The position numbers and the translations under genes are program-made. The notes under the pieces were generated by a model. The model worked only from the letters and a program-made list of their open reading frames with translations. It searched no databases and was not told the DNA's origin. Below are positions 35,682 through 45,937 of a stretch of 64,000 bases of DNA, one piece after another. The stretch's first letter is position 1, and every line of letters begins with the position of its first letter. Location of the stretch: the NCBI RefSeq assembly GCF_000155735.2, contig NC_020908.1:563001-627000 (forward strand), written 5' to 3'. The stretch is from Octadecabacter arcticus 238. Its GTDB lineage: Bacteria; Pseudomonadota; Alphaproteobacteria; Rhodobacterales; Rhodobacteraceae.

Positions 35682-37124
35682 ATGAGCAATACAACCACAG
35701 GTTTACAAGAACCGTCCTTCCGCGAAAGCGTGGACATCATGTTCAACCGCGCTGTCGCCTTGATGGATTTGCCGCCCGGCCTTGAGGAAAAAATCCGCGT
35801 TTGTAACGCGACCTATACGGTTCGGTTCGGCGTTCGGCTGCGGGGAAAAATCGAAACGTTCACGGGGTACCGCTCGGTGCATTCAGAACACATGGAACCA
35901 GTTAAGGGCGGCATTCGCTTCTCGCTCGGTGTGAATCAAAACGAGGTTGAGGCGCTGGCGGCGCTGATGACTTATAAATGCGCGCTCGTTGAAACGCCGT
36001 TTGGCGGATCCAAAGGCGGGCTTTGCATTGATCCGCGGGCTTGGGACGATGATGAAATGGAACGCATCACCCGTCGTTTCGCCTACGAGCTGATCAAGCG
36101 CGACCTGATCAATCCGAGCCAAAACGTGCCCGCCCCCGACATGGGCACCGGCGAACGGGAGATGGCGTGGATCGCTGACCAATACAAACGCATGAACACC
36201 ACCGACATCAACGGGGCGGCCTGTGTCACCGGTAAACCTGCCCATGCTGGCGGCATCCAAGGTCGCGTTGAGGCGACGGGACGCGGCGTTCAATATGCCT
36301 TGCAGGAATTCTTCCGCCATCCAGAAGACATCAAAATCGCAGGGCTGTCCGGCAAGCTGGATGGCAAACGGGTTGTTGTGCAGGGTCTTGGTAACGTGGG
36401 CTATCACGCGGCATCGTTCCTCAGCGCCGAAGATGGCTGCATTATCACCGGCATAATCGAACGTGACGGAGCGTTGAGCGATGAAAACGGTCTGGAAGTT
36501 GAAGCCGTACATGCGTGGATAGCCAAGCATGGGGGCGTCAAAGGCTACCCGACAGGCACTTACGTCGAAAATGGCGCGTCTGTCCTCGAACAAGATTGCG
36601 ACATCTTGATCCCGGCGGCCTTGGAAGGGGTCATCAACCTCGGCAATGCCGCCAGAATCAAAGCGCCACTTATCATTGAAGCTGCGAACGGTCCGGTCAC
36701 GGCGGGCGCTGACGAGGTGCTGCGCGATAAGGGCACGGTGATCATCCCCGACATGTATGCCAATGCTGGCGGTGTGACGGTGTCCTATTTTGAATGGGTC
36801 AAAAACCTTAGCCATATCCGCTTTGGTCGCATGCAGCGCCGCCAAGAAGAATCGCGCCATGAATTGATCGTTGGTGAACTTCAGAAATTGTCAGAACATC
36901 TGGGCGATCAATGGTCGATGACGCCGGACTTCAAAACCAAGTATCTGCGCGGCGCGGGGGAACTGGAACTGGTGCGCTCTGGCCTCGATGATACGATGCG
37001 CACGGCCTATCAGGCGATGCGCGACATGTGGCACAGCCGTGATGACGTCCACGATCTGCGGACCGCAGCCTATTTGGTGTCAATCGGGCGCGTGGCGTCG
37101 AGCTATCAAGCCAAAGGGCTTTAA
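35682..37124 (+). CDS. Glutamate dehydrogenase (Glu/Leu/Phe/Val family)
   Basis: This 480-residue enzyme has the substrate-lysine motif PVKGGIRFSLGVNQNEVEAL, the catalytic KCALVETPFGGSKGG and the NAD(P) fold motif VVVQGLGNVGYHAA near residue 230. The ATG at 35682 with AAAGGG upstream is chosen over a GTG five codons earlier. It interconverts glutamate and 2-oxoglutarate with ammonium. Standing before soxBDAG, it could recycle nitrogen from glycine and sarcosine catabolism. Cofactor preference cannot be told. Confidence 0.92.
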   Translation: MSNTTTGLQEPSFRESVDIMFNRAVALMDLPPGLEEKIRVCNATYTVRFGVRLRGKIETFTGYRSVHSEHMEPVKGGIRFSLGVNQNEVEALAALMTYKCALVETPFGGSKGGLCIDPRAWDDDEMERITRRFAYELIKRDLINPSQNVPAPDMGTGEREMAWIADQYKRMNTTDINGAACVTGKPAHAGGIQGRVEATGRGVQYALQEFFRHPEDIKIAGLSGKLDGKRVVVQGLGNVGYHAASFLSAEDGCIITGIIERDGALSDENGLEVEAVHAWIAKHGGVKGYPTGTYVENGASVLEQDCDILIPAALEGVINLGNAARIKAPLIIEAANGPVTAGADEVLRDKGTVIIPDMYANAGGVTVSYFEWVKNLSHIRFGRMQRRQEESRHELIVGELQKLSEHLGDQWSMTPDFKTKYLRGAGELELVRSGLDDTMRTAYQAMRDMWHSRDDVHDLRTAAYLVSIGRVASSYQAKGL

Positions 37125-37352
37125 CGCGGCACAAAGGCCAACGCGGCCACACCGTCAAATCCCGCCCCCAACATCCTACGTTCGGGGCGGCTGAACCCCA
37201 TCGTTTTAACGTTTCGACTTGGCTGAAAACGGTTCCCGACGGGCCGCTTGGTTAAACAATCGGACATGCAAGATAAACACGGCCCACATGCCATCAAAAG
37301 GGATTGCAGACGCCGCGCGCTTGACTAGTGTCGGATCAACCAAGGGGACGTC

Positions 37353-38606
37353 ATGGGCTATTCCGGTTTCAAAGTCATAAAAGAGGGTCTGTTTGGCCAA
37401 AAAGGGTGGAAACCCGTTTGGCGCAACCCCGATCCCAAACCCGAATATGATGTGATCATCATCGGCGGCGGTGGGCATGGTCTGTCAACTGCCTACTACC
37501 TTGCCAAAGAGCATGGCATCACAAATGTTGCGGTGCTGGAAAAGGGGTATCTTGGTGGCGGCAACATAGGGCGCAACACGACCATCGTGCGGGCAAATTA
37601 TTTCCTGCCAGGCAATTCCGAATTCTACTCCCATTCGTTGAAATTATGGGAAGGAATGGAACAAGACCTGAATTACAACACGATGATGTCCCAGCGCGGC
37701 GTGCTGAACTTGTTTCACAGCGACGGTCAACGCGATGCCTTCGTGCGGCGCGGCAATGCGATGATAAATCAGGGCGACGACGCGATTTTACTGTCGCCCG
37801 AGGGCGTGCGCGAACAGGTGCCGTTCATTGATTTTGAAAACACACGCTTCCCGATCTACGGCGGTTTGTTGCACAAGCGGGGCGGTACGGCGCGCCATGA
37901 CGCGGTGGCGTGGGGATATGCGCGGGGTGCCGACCAGCGCGGTGTTGATTTGATCCAGAACTGCGAAGTCACCGGCATCGATATTCAAGGCGGTGTGGTC
38001 AAAGGCGTGCAAACCAGCCGTGGCCCAATCCGCGCCAAAAAGGTCGCGATTGTCGTGGCGGGACGGTCCAGCCAAGTTGCTGAAATGGCGGGCATGCGCC
38101 TGCCGATCGAAAGCCACGTTTTGCAGGCCTTTGTGTCTGAGGGGGTGAAACCTGTCCTCAACAACGTCGTCAGCTTTGGCATGGGCCACTTTTATATCAG
38201 CCAGTCCGACAAGGGTGGCTTGGTCTTTGGCGGTGATCTGGATTTCTATGCGTCTTACGCGGCGCGGGGCAATCTGCCGATGGCCGAACACGTCATGGAT
38301 GCAGCGATGACGTTGATGCCCGCAATCGGTAAGGCGCGCGTGTTGCGCAGTTGGGGCGGGATCATGGATATGTCGCCAGATGGATCGCCGATCATCGACA
38401 AGACCGACACCGACGGGCTATTTCTGAACTGTGGCTGGTGTTACGGCGGCTTCAAGGCGGTGCCAGCATCGGGGTTCGCCTACGCGCATTTGATTGCCAA
38501 AGACACGCCATACAAAACAGCCGCTAAATTCCGCCTTGACCGGTTCGCAACGGGCCAAGGTTTGCTCGACGAAGAGGGCACTGGCTCTCAACACAACCTA
38601 CATTAG
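37353..38606 (+). CDS. soxB: Sarcosine oxidase subunit beta
   Basis: This 417-residue flavoprotein has the FAD-binding motif YDVIIIGGGGHGLSTAYYLA near residue 30 and starts with the beta-subunit leader FKVIKEGLFGQKGW. The covalent FMN site of heterotetrameric sarcosine oxidase lies on a His of this subunit, consistent with the family, though the residue was not mapped. It oxidises sarcosine to glycine, forming methylene-THF and H2O2 with the other subunits. First gene of soxBDAG. Confidence 0.95.
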   Translation: MGYSGFKVIKEGLFGQKGWKPVWRNPDPKPEYDVIIIGGGGHGLSTAYYLAKEHGITNVAVLEKGYLGGGNIGRNTTIVRANYFLPGNSEFYSHSLKLWEGMEQDLNYNTMMSQRGVLNLFHSDGQRDAFVRRGNAMINQGDDAILLSPEGVREQVPFIDFENTRFPIYGGLLHKRGGTARHDAVAWGYARGADQRGVDLIQNCEVTGIDIQGGVVKGVQTSRGPIRAKKVAIVVAGRSSQVAEMAGMRLPIESHVLQAFVSEGVKPVLNNVVSFGMGHFYISQSDKGGLVFGGDLDFYASYAARGNLPMAEHVMDAAMTLMPAIGKARVLRSWGGIMDMSPDGSPIIDKTDTDGLFLNCGWCYGGFKAVPASGFAYAHLIAKDTPYKTAAKFRLDRFATGQGLLDEEGTGSQHNLH

Positions 38607-38615
38607 GAAACGCAA

Positions 38616-38894
38616 ATGCGCCTGCCTTGCCCCTTGTGCGGAGACCGTGATCGCCGCGAATTTTACTACCAAGGTCATGCTGTGATGTTGGAAAGACCGC
38701 CGCGCGATGCGGTCGGCCCCGCGTGGGATGACTATCTGCACAACCGCGACAACCCTGCTGGCGAGACGCGCGACTTATGGCACCATGAGGCGGGGTGTGG
38801 TGCATGGATCGTCGTCACGCGCAACACCGTGACACATGAGGTTTTGGGCGCAATTCTGGCTGAAAATGCCAAGAAAACTGGAGCCCAAGCATGA
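38616..38894 (+). CDS. soxD: Sarcosine oxidase subunit delta
   Basis: This 92-residue subunit has the zinc ligands CPLCG at the N-terminus and a His/Cys pair in LWHHEAGCGAW, the Cys3His site of SoxD. It is 9 nt after soxB and overlaps soxA by 4 nt (ATGA). The small structural subunit is needed for the heterotetramer. Confidence 0.95.
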   Translation: MRLPCPLCGDRDRREFYYQGHAVMLERPPRDAVGPAWDDYLHNRDNPAGETRDLWHHEAGCGAWIVVTRNTVTHEVLGAILAENAKKTGAQA

Positions 38895-41812
38895 GGGTCG
38901 CGGGCAGAGGGTTTAACCGCAGCGCGCGCGCGGTCACATTCACCTTCGACGGTCAATCCTACACGGGCCGCGCGGGCGATACCCTTGCGGCGGCACTGCT
39001 GGCAAACGATGTCCGCCATGTTGCGCGTTCGTTCAAATATCACCGCCCGCGCGGTGTGCTGACCGCTGGCTCCGAAGAACCCAACGCACTGGTTACAGTG
39101 GGCGTTGGCCCCAAACAAGACCCCAACATCCGCGCCACGACGTTGGAGATTTACGACGGCCTTGCCGCGCGGTCCCAAAACGCGTGGCCCTCGCTGAAAC
39201 ACGATGCAATGGCGATCAATGACCTGTTGTCTCCGTTCCTAAGTGCCGGATTTTATTATAAAACCTTCATGTGGCCCAAGTCGTTTTGGGAAAAGCTGTA
39301 CGAGCCTGTTATTCGCCACGCCGCTGGCCTCGGTGCGTTGTCAGGTGAGACAAACCAAGACACCTACGAAAAAGCATTTGCCCATTGCGACGTGCTGATC
39401 ATCGGGGCCGGACCCGCAGGGATAATGGCCGCCGTGACCGCCGCAAAGGCCGGTGCAGATGTGATTTTGACCGACGAAGGTACGGCCTTTGGCGGACGTT
39501 TGTTGTGCGAAACCTATGACGTGAATGGCCGAGCAGGTGAAGAATGGGCGGCGCAACAACTGGCCGGGCTTTCAAACAAGGAAAACGTGCGCATCATGAC
39601 ACGCACAACCGTGACGGGGGCCTACGACCAAGGCACGTTTGCCGCATTGGAAACCGTTGGTTCGCGCAACCCGCACGCGCCGAAAGAGTGCTTTTGGCGC
39701 ATAGTCGCAAAGCGGTCGATCTTGTGCGCAGGTGCGCTTGAACGTCCCATCGCCTTTCCGAACAACGACCGCCCTGGCATCATGCTGGCCTCTGCAGTGC
39801 GCAGCTATCTCAATCGCTTTGGCGTCGCCCCGGGCGAAGCCGTGACGATATTTGCCAACAACGACGACGCCCACAGGACCGCACTAGATTTGATCGACGC
39901 CGGCGTGACCGTGGCGTGTGTGATCGACAGCCGCACGGATGCAGTGGCCTTGGGCGACTACCGACTGGTTGCGGGTGGGCACGTTATCGCGACCAAAGGA
40001 CGCCACGGGCTGACAAGCATCACCGTGCGCGACGCCAGTGGCACCCACGATATCCAAACCGATTGCTTGGCGATGTCAGGCGGCTGGAACCCGACGGTGC
40101 ATTTGACATGCCACATGAACGCGCGGCCTACGTGGTCCGACGACATTCTGAGTTTTGTGCCAACAGACGGGTCGATCCCGAATATGTTGGTGGCAGGGGC
40201 TGCGCGCGGCGTCTTTTCGACGCTGGGGTGTTTGGCGGACGGGATTGTGGCGGCACAGGATACGATCCGCGAACTAGGTCTGACTGCACCACAGATTGAC
40301 ACACCGACCGCCGAAGACAGCGTATATCGAATTGAGCCACTATGGCAGGTCGATGGCAAAGGGCGCAAATGGCTCGATTTTCAGAACGATGTGCATGTGA
40401 AAGACATCGCGCTGGCCGTGCAGGAAAATTTCCGCAGTGTTGAGCATATGAAACGCTACACGACGCAGGGCATGGCGACCGATCAGGGCAAGAATTCCAA
40501 CGTCGTCGCCCTCGCGGTGCTGGCGGATGCGACAGGGCGCGGCATTCCTGAAACCGGGACGACCACCTTTCGCCCGCCATATGTGCCCGTCGCGATTGCC
40601 GCCATGGGCGCGGTGTCGCAGGGGCACGGGTTTGCGCCTGAACGCCACACGACGTCCCATAAGGCAACGCTGGATCGTGGCGCGCCGATGATGGAAGCGG
40701 GGCTGTGGTATCGCCCCAGTTATTTCCCGAAACCGCATGAGACCACATGGCTTGAGGCCTGTAACCGTGAGGTGGCGATGGTGCGCAATCACGTCGGCAT
40801 CTGTGATGTGAGCACGCTGGGAAAAATTGATATTGCGGGACCGGACGCTGCCGCATTCCTTGATTTTGTCTACTGCAACACGTTCTCGACGTTGAAAGAA
40901 AACCGCGTGCGCTATGGGCTTATGCTGCGCGAAGACGGGCATGTGATGGACGATGGCACAACCGCGCGGCTTGGTGCGAACCACTACGTGATGACCACAA
41001 CGACGGCGGCAGCAGGGCAGGTGATGAAGCATCTCGATTGGGTGTCTCAGGCGTTGCGCCCCGATCTTGATGTGCGCGTGGCCTCTGTCACCGAACAATG
41101 GGCGCAATTCGCCGTTGCGGGGCCAAAGGCGCGTGACCTTTTGAATTCCGTTTTGGACAGACCAATCGATGATGAAAACTGGCCGTTCATGTCTTGCGGA
41201 CCAATAGACATAGAGGGTGTGCAGGGCCGGTTGTTCCGCATCTCGTTTTCGGGTGAACACGCCTATGAAATAGTGGTCCCGTCGCGTTACGGGGCGTCGT
41301 TGTTCCGCCTTCTAACAGCGCAGGCCGAAGCGATGGATGGCGGGCCATATGGGATGGAAGCGCTCAACGTGTTGCGGATTGAAAAGGGCTTTATCACCCA
41401 CGGCGAAATCCATGGCCGCGTCACCGCAAGCGACATCGGTTTTGGTCGTATGGTGAGCCAGAAAAAAGACTGTATCGGCAATGCGATGTCGCAAAGACCG
41501 GGGTTGTTAGACCCGGAGCGTGAACAGCTTGTCGGACTAAAACCTGTTGAAATTACAGGTAAATTAACCGCCGGCGCGCATCTGTTTGTCGACGGCGCAG
41601 ATGCCGTAAGCGAAAACGATCAAGGCTACGTCACCTCGGTTTGTTATTCGCCAACTTTGGGACATGACATCGCGCAGGCGTTTCTTAAGGATGGCCCTAA
41701 CCGGCATGGTGACCACATCCTACTGGTCGATCACTTGCGCGATGTTCAAACCCTGTGTGAGGTGTGCCATCCCGTCTTCTTTGATCCAACAGGGGGACTT
41801 GCCCGTGGTTAA
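38891..41812 (+). CDS. soxA: Sarcosine oxidase subunit alpha
   Basis: This 973-residue subunit has an N-terminal 2Fe-2S-like small domain (VTFTFDGQSYTGRAGDT), an NAD-binding Rossmann domain with DVLIIGAGPAGIMAAVTAA near residue 168, and a C-terminal folate-binding GcvT-like domain from about residue 600 (HVGICDVSTLGKIDIAGP). The last handles tetrahydrofolate and the one-carbon unit. Length and domain order fit the family. The stop overlaps the soxG start by 8 nt. Confidence 0.95.
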   Translation: MRVAGRGFNRSARAVTFTFDGQSYTGRAGDTLAAALLANDVRHVARSFKYHRPRGVLTAGSEEPNALVTVGVGPKQDPNIRATTLEIYDGLAARSQNAWPSLKHDAMAINDLLSPFLSAGFYYKTFMWPKSFWEKLYEPVIRHAAGLGALSGETNQDTYEKAFAHCDVLIIGAGPAGIMAAVTAAKAGADVILTDEGTAFGGRLLCETYDVNGRAGEEWAAQQLAGLSNKENVRIMTRTTVTGAYDQGTFAALETVGSRNPHAPKECFWRIVAKRSILCAGALERPIAFPNNDRPGIMLASAVRSYLNRFGVAPGEAVTIFANNDDAHRTALDLIDAGVTVACVIDSRTDAVALGDYRLVAGGHVIATKGRHGLTSITVRDASGTHDIQTDCLAMSGGWNPTVHLTCHMNARPTWSDDILSFVPTDGSIPNMLVAGAARGVFSTLGCLADGIVAAQDTIRELGLTAPQIDTPTAEDSVYRIEPLWQVDGKGRKWLDFQNDVHVKDIALAVQENFRSVEHMKRYTTQGMATDQGKNSNVVALAVLADATGRGIPETGTTTFRPPYVPVAIAAMGAVSQGHGFAPERHTTSHKATLDRGAPMMEAGLWYRPSYFPKPHETTWLEACNREVAMVRNHVGICDVSTLGKIDIAGPDAAAFLDFVYCNTFSTLKENRVRYGLMLREDGHVMDDGTTARLGANHYVMTTTTAAAGQVMKHLDWVSQALRPDLDVRVASVTEQWAQFAVAGPKARDLLNSVLDRPIDDENWPFMSCGPIDIEGVQGRLFRISFSGEHAYEIVVPSRYGASLFRLLTAQAEAMDGGPYGMEALNVLRIEKGFITHGEIHGRVTASDIGFGRMVSQKKDCIGNAMSQRPGLLDPEREQLVGLKPVEITGKLTAGAHLFVDGADAVSENDQGYVTSVCYSPTLGHDIAQAFLKDGPNRHGDHILLVDHLRDVQTLCEVCHPVFFDPTGGLARG

Positions 41813-42353
41813 ATTGATTGCCAAGTCGCCTTGCGCCGGGCTGCTGCCCAAGACCATTGGCACGGTCACATTCACTGAAATCGACGGTGGGAAAATGACT
41901 TTGGTGGCCCCGTTTGCGGGTCGGAAAAAATCCGTGTCGGACGCGCTGAAATCTTCCATCAGTGTCGGATTTCCAGCCCCGAACCGGACGTCAGGCACGA
42001 CGCCGCGCGCGGTTTGGTGCGGCAGGGGGAAGGCATTGATCATCGGCGCCGACTGTCCGGATCTGGAGGGTGCTGCCTGCGTTGATCACTCGGACGCATG
42101 GGCGATTGTGCAGATTGATGGCGCGGACGCCACGGCAATCCTAGCGCGCCTGACCCCTATTGATCTGCGCGCATCGACGTTCAAACGCGGCCACACTGCC
42201 CGCACGTTAATCGGGCACATGACAGGCGGTATCACGCGATTGGGCGTGCAATCGTTTGAGGTGATGGTGATGCGATCCATGGCGGCGACATTGATGCACG
42301 ATCTGACGCAAGCGGCGCAAAATATTGCGGCGCAGGCAGATTCCGGCGATTGA
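41805..42353 (+). CDS. soxG: Sarcosine oxidase subunit gamma
   Basis: This 182-residue protein is similar to SoxG/YgfZ-like gamma subunits (ALIIGADCPDLEG, IVQIDGADATAILARLTPID, RSMAATLMHDLTQA). No ATG fits; the GTG at 41805, inside the end of soxA, has a strong AGGGGG ribosome site and gives the normal length, so it is chosen. It is convergent with choV, 16 nt apart. Confidence 0.9.
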   Translation: MVKLIAKSPCAGLLPKTIGTVTFTEIDGGKMTLVAPFAGRKKSVSDALKSSISVGFPAPNRTSGTTPRAVWCGRGKALIIGADCPDLEGAACVDHSDAWAIVQIDGADATAILARLTPIDLRASTFKRGHTARTLIGHMTGGITRLGVQSFEVMVMRSMAATLMHDLTQAAQNIAAQADSGD

Positions 42354-42369
42354 CGGGCGTACTGGCCAG

Positions 42370-43434
42370 TTATCGCTCGGACGTCACGGGGCTGATCCGT
42401 GACAAGACCGAACGCTGGGTGATTTGACCCATCGGCGTGCCATTCTCAGTCACCGTCAACGCTCCGAATTCGCACAAACTGTCGATGACATCTGACACTG
42501 GTGTTTCTGCGTCAACCTCATGTCCGCTTGATCCCCAATCGGCTTCGGGAATCATCACATCGCGTGCGCATAATACGCCAAGCGGGTTCATATGCGCCAC
42601 AAAATCAGCGACATAGCCGTTCGCAGGGCTTGAGAATATTTCGCGCGGGGTGCCGGATTGCACAATGCGCCCGCCTTCCATAATGGCAATGCGATTGCCA
42701 ATCTTGAACGCTTCGTCCAGATCATGACTGACGAAAATGATCGTGCGGTTCAGGCGTTGCTGTAGATCAAGCAGCTCGTCTTGCAGGCGCGTGCGGATCA
42801 GCGGATCAAGGGCGCTGAACGGTTCGTCCATCAACAAGATCGGCGCGTCAGTGACAAACGCACGCGCAAGGCCGACGCGCTGTTGCATGCCGCCCGACAG
42901 CTCCCCGACCAGTGCATTGGCGCGATCCGCCAGTCCAACCAGTTCCAATTGCTCGTCGACTTTGCGGCGGCGTTCCGCCTTCGTCATACCACCCAGTTCC
43001 AGACCCAGCCCGACGTTGTCGCGCACGGTGCGCCACGGCAGCAGACCAAACGCCTGAAACACCATCGACACACACTCGCGGCGCAGTTTGCGCAGTTCTG
43101 TTGCGGGCGCGGACCCGACTTCGCAGGCCCAGTCGCCATCATGGACCTGCACGGCGCCGCGCGCGACGGGGTTCAATCCGTTGACCGCACGCAAAAGCGT
43201 CGATTTGCCCGATCCTGACAGCCCCATCAGCACCAAAATTTCACCCTTGTTCACGTCAAGCGAGCAGTCATGCACGCCCAATATCTGCCCACAGGCGTTC
43301 TGGATTTCGGTGCGATCCATGCCTTGATCCATCAGCGGCAGGGCGACTTCTGGATTATTACCAAAGACGATAGACACGTTTTGGAATTCAACAGCTTTTG
43401 TCATTTCGGTCCGTTCATTTTTTTGGCCTGACAT
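42370..43434 (-). CDS. choV: Choline ABC transporter ATP-binding protein
   Basis: This 354-residue ABC ATPase of the OpuAA/ProV group has Walker A GLSGSGKST at 71-79, signature LSGGMQQR, Walker B ILLMDEP and a C-terminal regulatory (CBS-like) part. The insert LMDQGMDRTEIQ before Walker A is typical of ChoV. The ATG at 43434 overlaps the choW stop (TAATG); an ATG ten codons later is the alternative. With choX, choW and the bet genes, choline is the likely substrate. Confidence 0.9.
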   Translation of the reverse strand: MSGQKNERTEMTKAVEFQNVSIVFGNNPEVALPLMDQGMDRTEIQNACGQILGVHDCSLDVNKGEILVLMGLSGSGKSTLLRAVNGLNPVARGAVQVHDGDWACEVGSAPATELRKLRRECVSMVFQAFGLLPWRTVRDNVGLGLELGGMTKAERRRKVDEQLELVGLADRANALVGELSGGMQQRVGLARAFVTDAPILLMDEPFSALDPLIRTRLQDELLDLQQRLNRTIIFVSHDLDEAFKIGNRIAIMEGGRIVQSGTPREIFSSPANGYVADFVAHMNPLGVLCARDVMIPEADWGSSGHEVDAETPVSDVIDSLCEFGALTVTENGTPMGQITQRSVLSRISPVTSER

Positions 43435-44267
43435 TATTTTGACCCCACCCGAAGCATTCGATCCAGCATGATGGCGACCACCACGATGACCAATCCGGAT
43501 TCAAAGCCTTTGGCGGTGTCCACGGTGCCAAGCGCGCGCACGACCGGCACGCCCAGTCCATCCGCGCCGACAAGTGCTGCGATGACAACCATCGACAGGG
43601 ACAACATGATCGTTTGATTGAGGCCCGCCATGATTTGCGGCAGGGCTGATGGCAATTCTACCTTAAGCAGTTTTTGCCGCTTGGTCGCGCCAAATGCATC
43701 CGCCGCTTCGAGCAGCGGGAGCGGCGTAGACGAGATGCCAAGGTGTGTCAGGCGGATCGGCGCAGGCAGCACGAAGATCACCGTGGCGATCAATCCGGGC
43801 ACCATGCCGATGCCAAAAAATACAATCGCTGGGATAAGATAGACGAACGTTGGTAGTGTTTGCATCAGATCCAGAACCGGTCGCATCCACGCATACAGAC
43901 GTGGCCTGTGTGCAGCGGCGATGCCGATAGGAACCCCGATACCCATACAGACCACGCAGGCCGATAGGACCAATGTCAGGCTCTCTGTTGTTTCTTCCCA
44001 GTAGTCTTGATTCAGGATGAACAGAAACCCGATTGCGATCATCAAACACGGTTTCCAGCTGCGTTGCATCGCCCATGTAAGCGCGACAAACGCGGCGATA
44101 ACGATGAACGGATGTGGCGTTTGAAGCAGCCATAAGATGCCATCAATCAAAGACTCCATCGTGTCGGCCATGCCATCGAAAAACGCGCGACTGCGCGGTT
44201 CTAACCAATCAAAAGCGGCCTCTGCCGTGTCGCCGACGGGGATCTTGTTTTTGGTTAGCCAATCCAT
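43434..44267 (-). CDS. choW: Choline ABC transporter permease
   Basis: This 277-residue permease has about six or seven membrane helices and the ProW/OpuAB loop EAADAFGATKRQKLLKVELP that contacts the ATPase. The ATG at 44267 is chosen over an upstream open frame because AGGAG lies in front and the start MDWLTKNKIPVG matches the family. It overlaps choV by one base. Confidence 0.9.
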   Translation of the reverse strand: MDWLTKNKIPVGDTAEAAFDWLEPRSRAFFDGMADTMESLIDGILWLLQTPHPFIVIAAFVALTWAMQRSWKPCLMIAIGFLFILNQDYWEETTESLTLVLSACVVCMGIGVPIGIAAAHRPRLYAWMRPVLDLMQTLPTFVYLIPAIVFFGIGMVPGLIATVIFVLPAPIRLTHLGISSTPLPLLEAADAFGATKRQKLLKVELPSALPQIMAGLNQTIMLSLSMVVIAALVGADGLGVPVVRALGTVDTAKGFESGLVIVVVAIMLDRMLRVGSK

Positions 44268-44340
44268 CGCATCATTCTCCTGAGTAGATATGGATATGGG
44301 CGAGGCACATGCCCCGCCCATTCGCGTATTTTAGGTCTGA

Positions 44341-45276
44341 TTATTCGCCCAGCGCCATCGTCACTGCGTCCGTTGCTGACGATCCATCAAGATGCGTCAC
44401 GCCATCAAGCCATCCTGTCACAACGTCCATGTTGGCCTGCATCCATGCGGTTGCTGCCTCATCCGGGTCGGTGCCGTCATTCAGGATCGCACCCATGATT
44501 TCGTTTTCCATGGCGAGCGTGAATTCCAGATTTTGCAGCAACTTGCCGACGTTCGGGCAGGTGTCGACATAACCGGCAGATGTGTTGGTGAACACGGTCG
44601 CGCCACCAAGATCGGGTCCGAACCAGTCGTCGCCACCGCTTAGATACGTCATGTCGTAGTTGGCGTTCATTGGGTGAGGTTCCCAGCCGAGGAAGACAAT
44701 CGGCTCGTTGCGATCGGACGCGCGACCAACTTGCGCCAGCATGCCTGCTTCTGAGGATTCGACCACTTCGATCGCGTCCGCATCAAGCCCGAATGCACCT
44801 GATTCGATCATGTCGATGATTAGACGGTTACCGTCATTGCCAGCCTCAATGCCGTAAATCTTGCCTTCAAGCGCCTCTGCGTTCGCAGCAAGCGCGTCAA
44901 ATGACGTGATACCGAGTGCCGCACCCGCAGCGTTTGTCGCCAGCGTATATTTCGCGCCTTCAAGATTGGCACGGACCGTATCAACTGTGCCTGCATCACG
45001 ATAAGAGGCTATGTCGCCTTCCATGGTGGGCATCCAATTGCCAAGGAAAACGTCGATGTCGCCCTCGGCCATAGATGTGTAAGTTACTGGCACGGATAGA
45101 ACTTTGATGTCCGTTTCATAACCCAGTGCGCCCAGAACAACAGTCGTGGCGGCTGTTGTCGCGGTGATGTCAGTCCAGCCGACGTCAGAGAACGTGACAA
45201 GGCTACAGTTCGCATGTCCGTCAGCCGATGCAGCGCCAGCAGCACAAATAGCGAGGATTGAAAGGGTGGATTTCAT
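44341..45276 (-). CDS. choX: Choline-binding periplasmic protein
   Basis: This 311-residue protein with a signal peptide (MKSTLSILAICAAGAASA) belongs to the OpuAC/ChoX type. It has family segments VGWTDITATTAATTVVL and FLGWEPHPMNANYDMTYLSG, which carries the aromatic/ligand residues. The ATG at 45276 has GGGAG upstream. It delivers choline to ChoWV and is divergent from betI across a putative BetI operator. Confidence 0.9.
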   Translation of the reverse strand: MKSTLSILAICAAGAASADGHANCSLVTFSDVGWTDITATTAATTVVLGALGYETDIKVLSVPVTYTSMAEGDIDVFLGNWMPTMEGDIASYRDAGTVDTVRANLEGAKYTLATNAAGAALGITSFDALAANAEALEGKIYGIEAGNDGNRLIIDMIESGAFGLDADAIEVVESSEAGMLAQVGRASDRNEPIVFLGWEPHPMNANYDMTYLSGGDDWFGPDLGGATVFTNTSAGYVDTCPNVGKLLQNLEFTLAMENEIMGAILNDGTDPDEAATAWMQANMDVVTGWLDGVTHLDGSSATDAVTMALGE

Positions 45277-45301
45277 AATAGTCTCCCGTGTTGGTTTTTT
45301 C

Positions 45302-45321
45302 TTGATTGACGAGTCAATAAA
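45302..45321. promoter_or_regulatory. Putative BetI operator between choX and betI
   Basis: TTGATTGACGAGTCAATAAA contains the perfect inverted repeat ATTGAC-GA-GTCAAT (45305-45318). It agrees well with known BetI boxes (TTGATTG followed by an inverted CAAT half) and lies 26 nt before choX and 41 nt before betI, so BetI with choline could control both directions. The repeat is observed; the binding protein is inferred. Confidence 0.7.
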
Positions 45322-45361
45322 GAACAATTTAAGTCACCTAGCAACAACTTTTGAGGATGTC

Positions 45362-45937
45362 ATGCCAAAGCTTGGAATGGAGCCTATACGCCGTGCGGCT
45401 TTGGTTAAAGCCACCATTGACGTAATTGGTGCGCAGGGATCATTGGATGTGACTGTCAGTCAGATCGCCAAACGCGCTGGCATGTCGTCGGCATTGGCGC
45501 ACCATTACTTTGGTGGCAAAAATCAAATTTTTCTCGCCGCAATGCGGCAAATCCTGCGCGATTTTGCCGTTGAGGTTCGTGAAAAACTGCATACGTCCCA
45601 CACCCCGCGTGCTCGCGCTGAGGCACTCATCGCCGCGTCTTTCGCGCCGTCGTGCTTCGCGCCCTCGACGGTCAGTGCATGGATGACGCTGTACGCGCAG
45701 GCGGCGACACAGCCTGAAATGCACCGTCTGTTGTTGTTGTATCAGCGGAGGTTGCACTCGAACCTGACACACGCGTTGCGGCCCCTGTCGCCGTCGCCCG
45801 TGGACGATGCCGCAACGATGGCTGCGCTGATTGACGGGCTTTATCTGCGGGCCGCCTTGGCGCGCGATACCGATCCCGACACGGCCCATGCCACAGCCCT
45901 ACGCGCCCTTGACCGCCTAACTGGAGCGAACACATGA
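45362..45937 (+). CDS. betI: Choline-responsive TetR repressor BetI
   Basis: This 191-residue TetR protein begins MPKLGMEPIRRAALVKATID, the BetI start, with the helix-turn-helix VSQIAKRAGMSSALAHHYFG. The ATG at 45362 has GAGG upstream. It heads betI-betC-betB-betA and its stop overlaps betC by 4 nt. Known BetI represses bet genes until choline is present. Confidence 0.93.
   Translation: MPKLGMEPIRRAALVKATIDVIGAQGSLDVTVSQIAKRAGMSSALAHHYFGGKNQIFLAAMRQILRDFAVEVREKLHTSHTPRARAEALIAASFAPSCFAPSTVSAWMTLYAQAATQPEMHRLLLLYQRRLHSNLTHALRPLSPSPVDDAATMAALIDGLYLRAALARDTDPDTAHATALRALDRLTGANT

Noticed and set aside
35883..36860. A 325-codon open frame antisense to glutamate dehydrogenase
   Set aside because: The plus-strand gene is complete with all motifs; the antisense product has no family features and no ribosome site of note.
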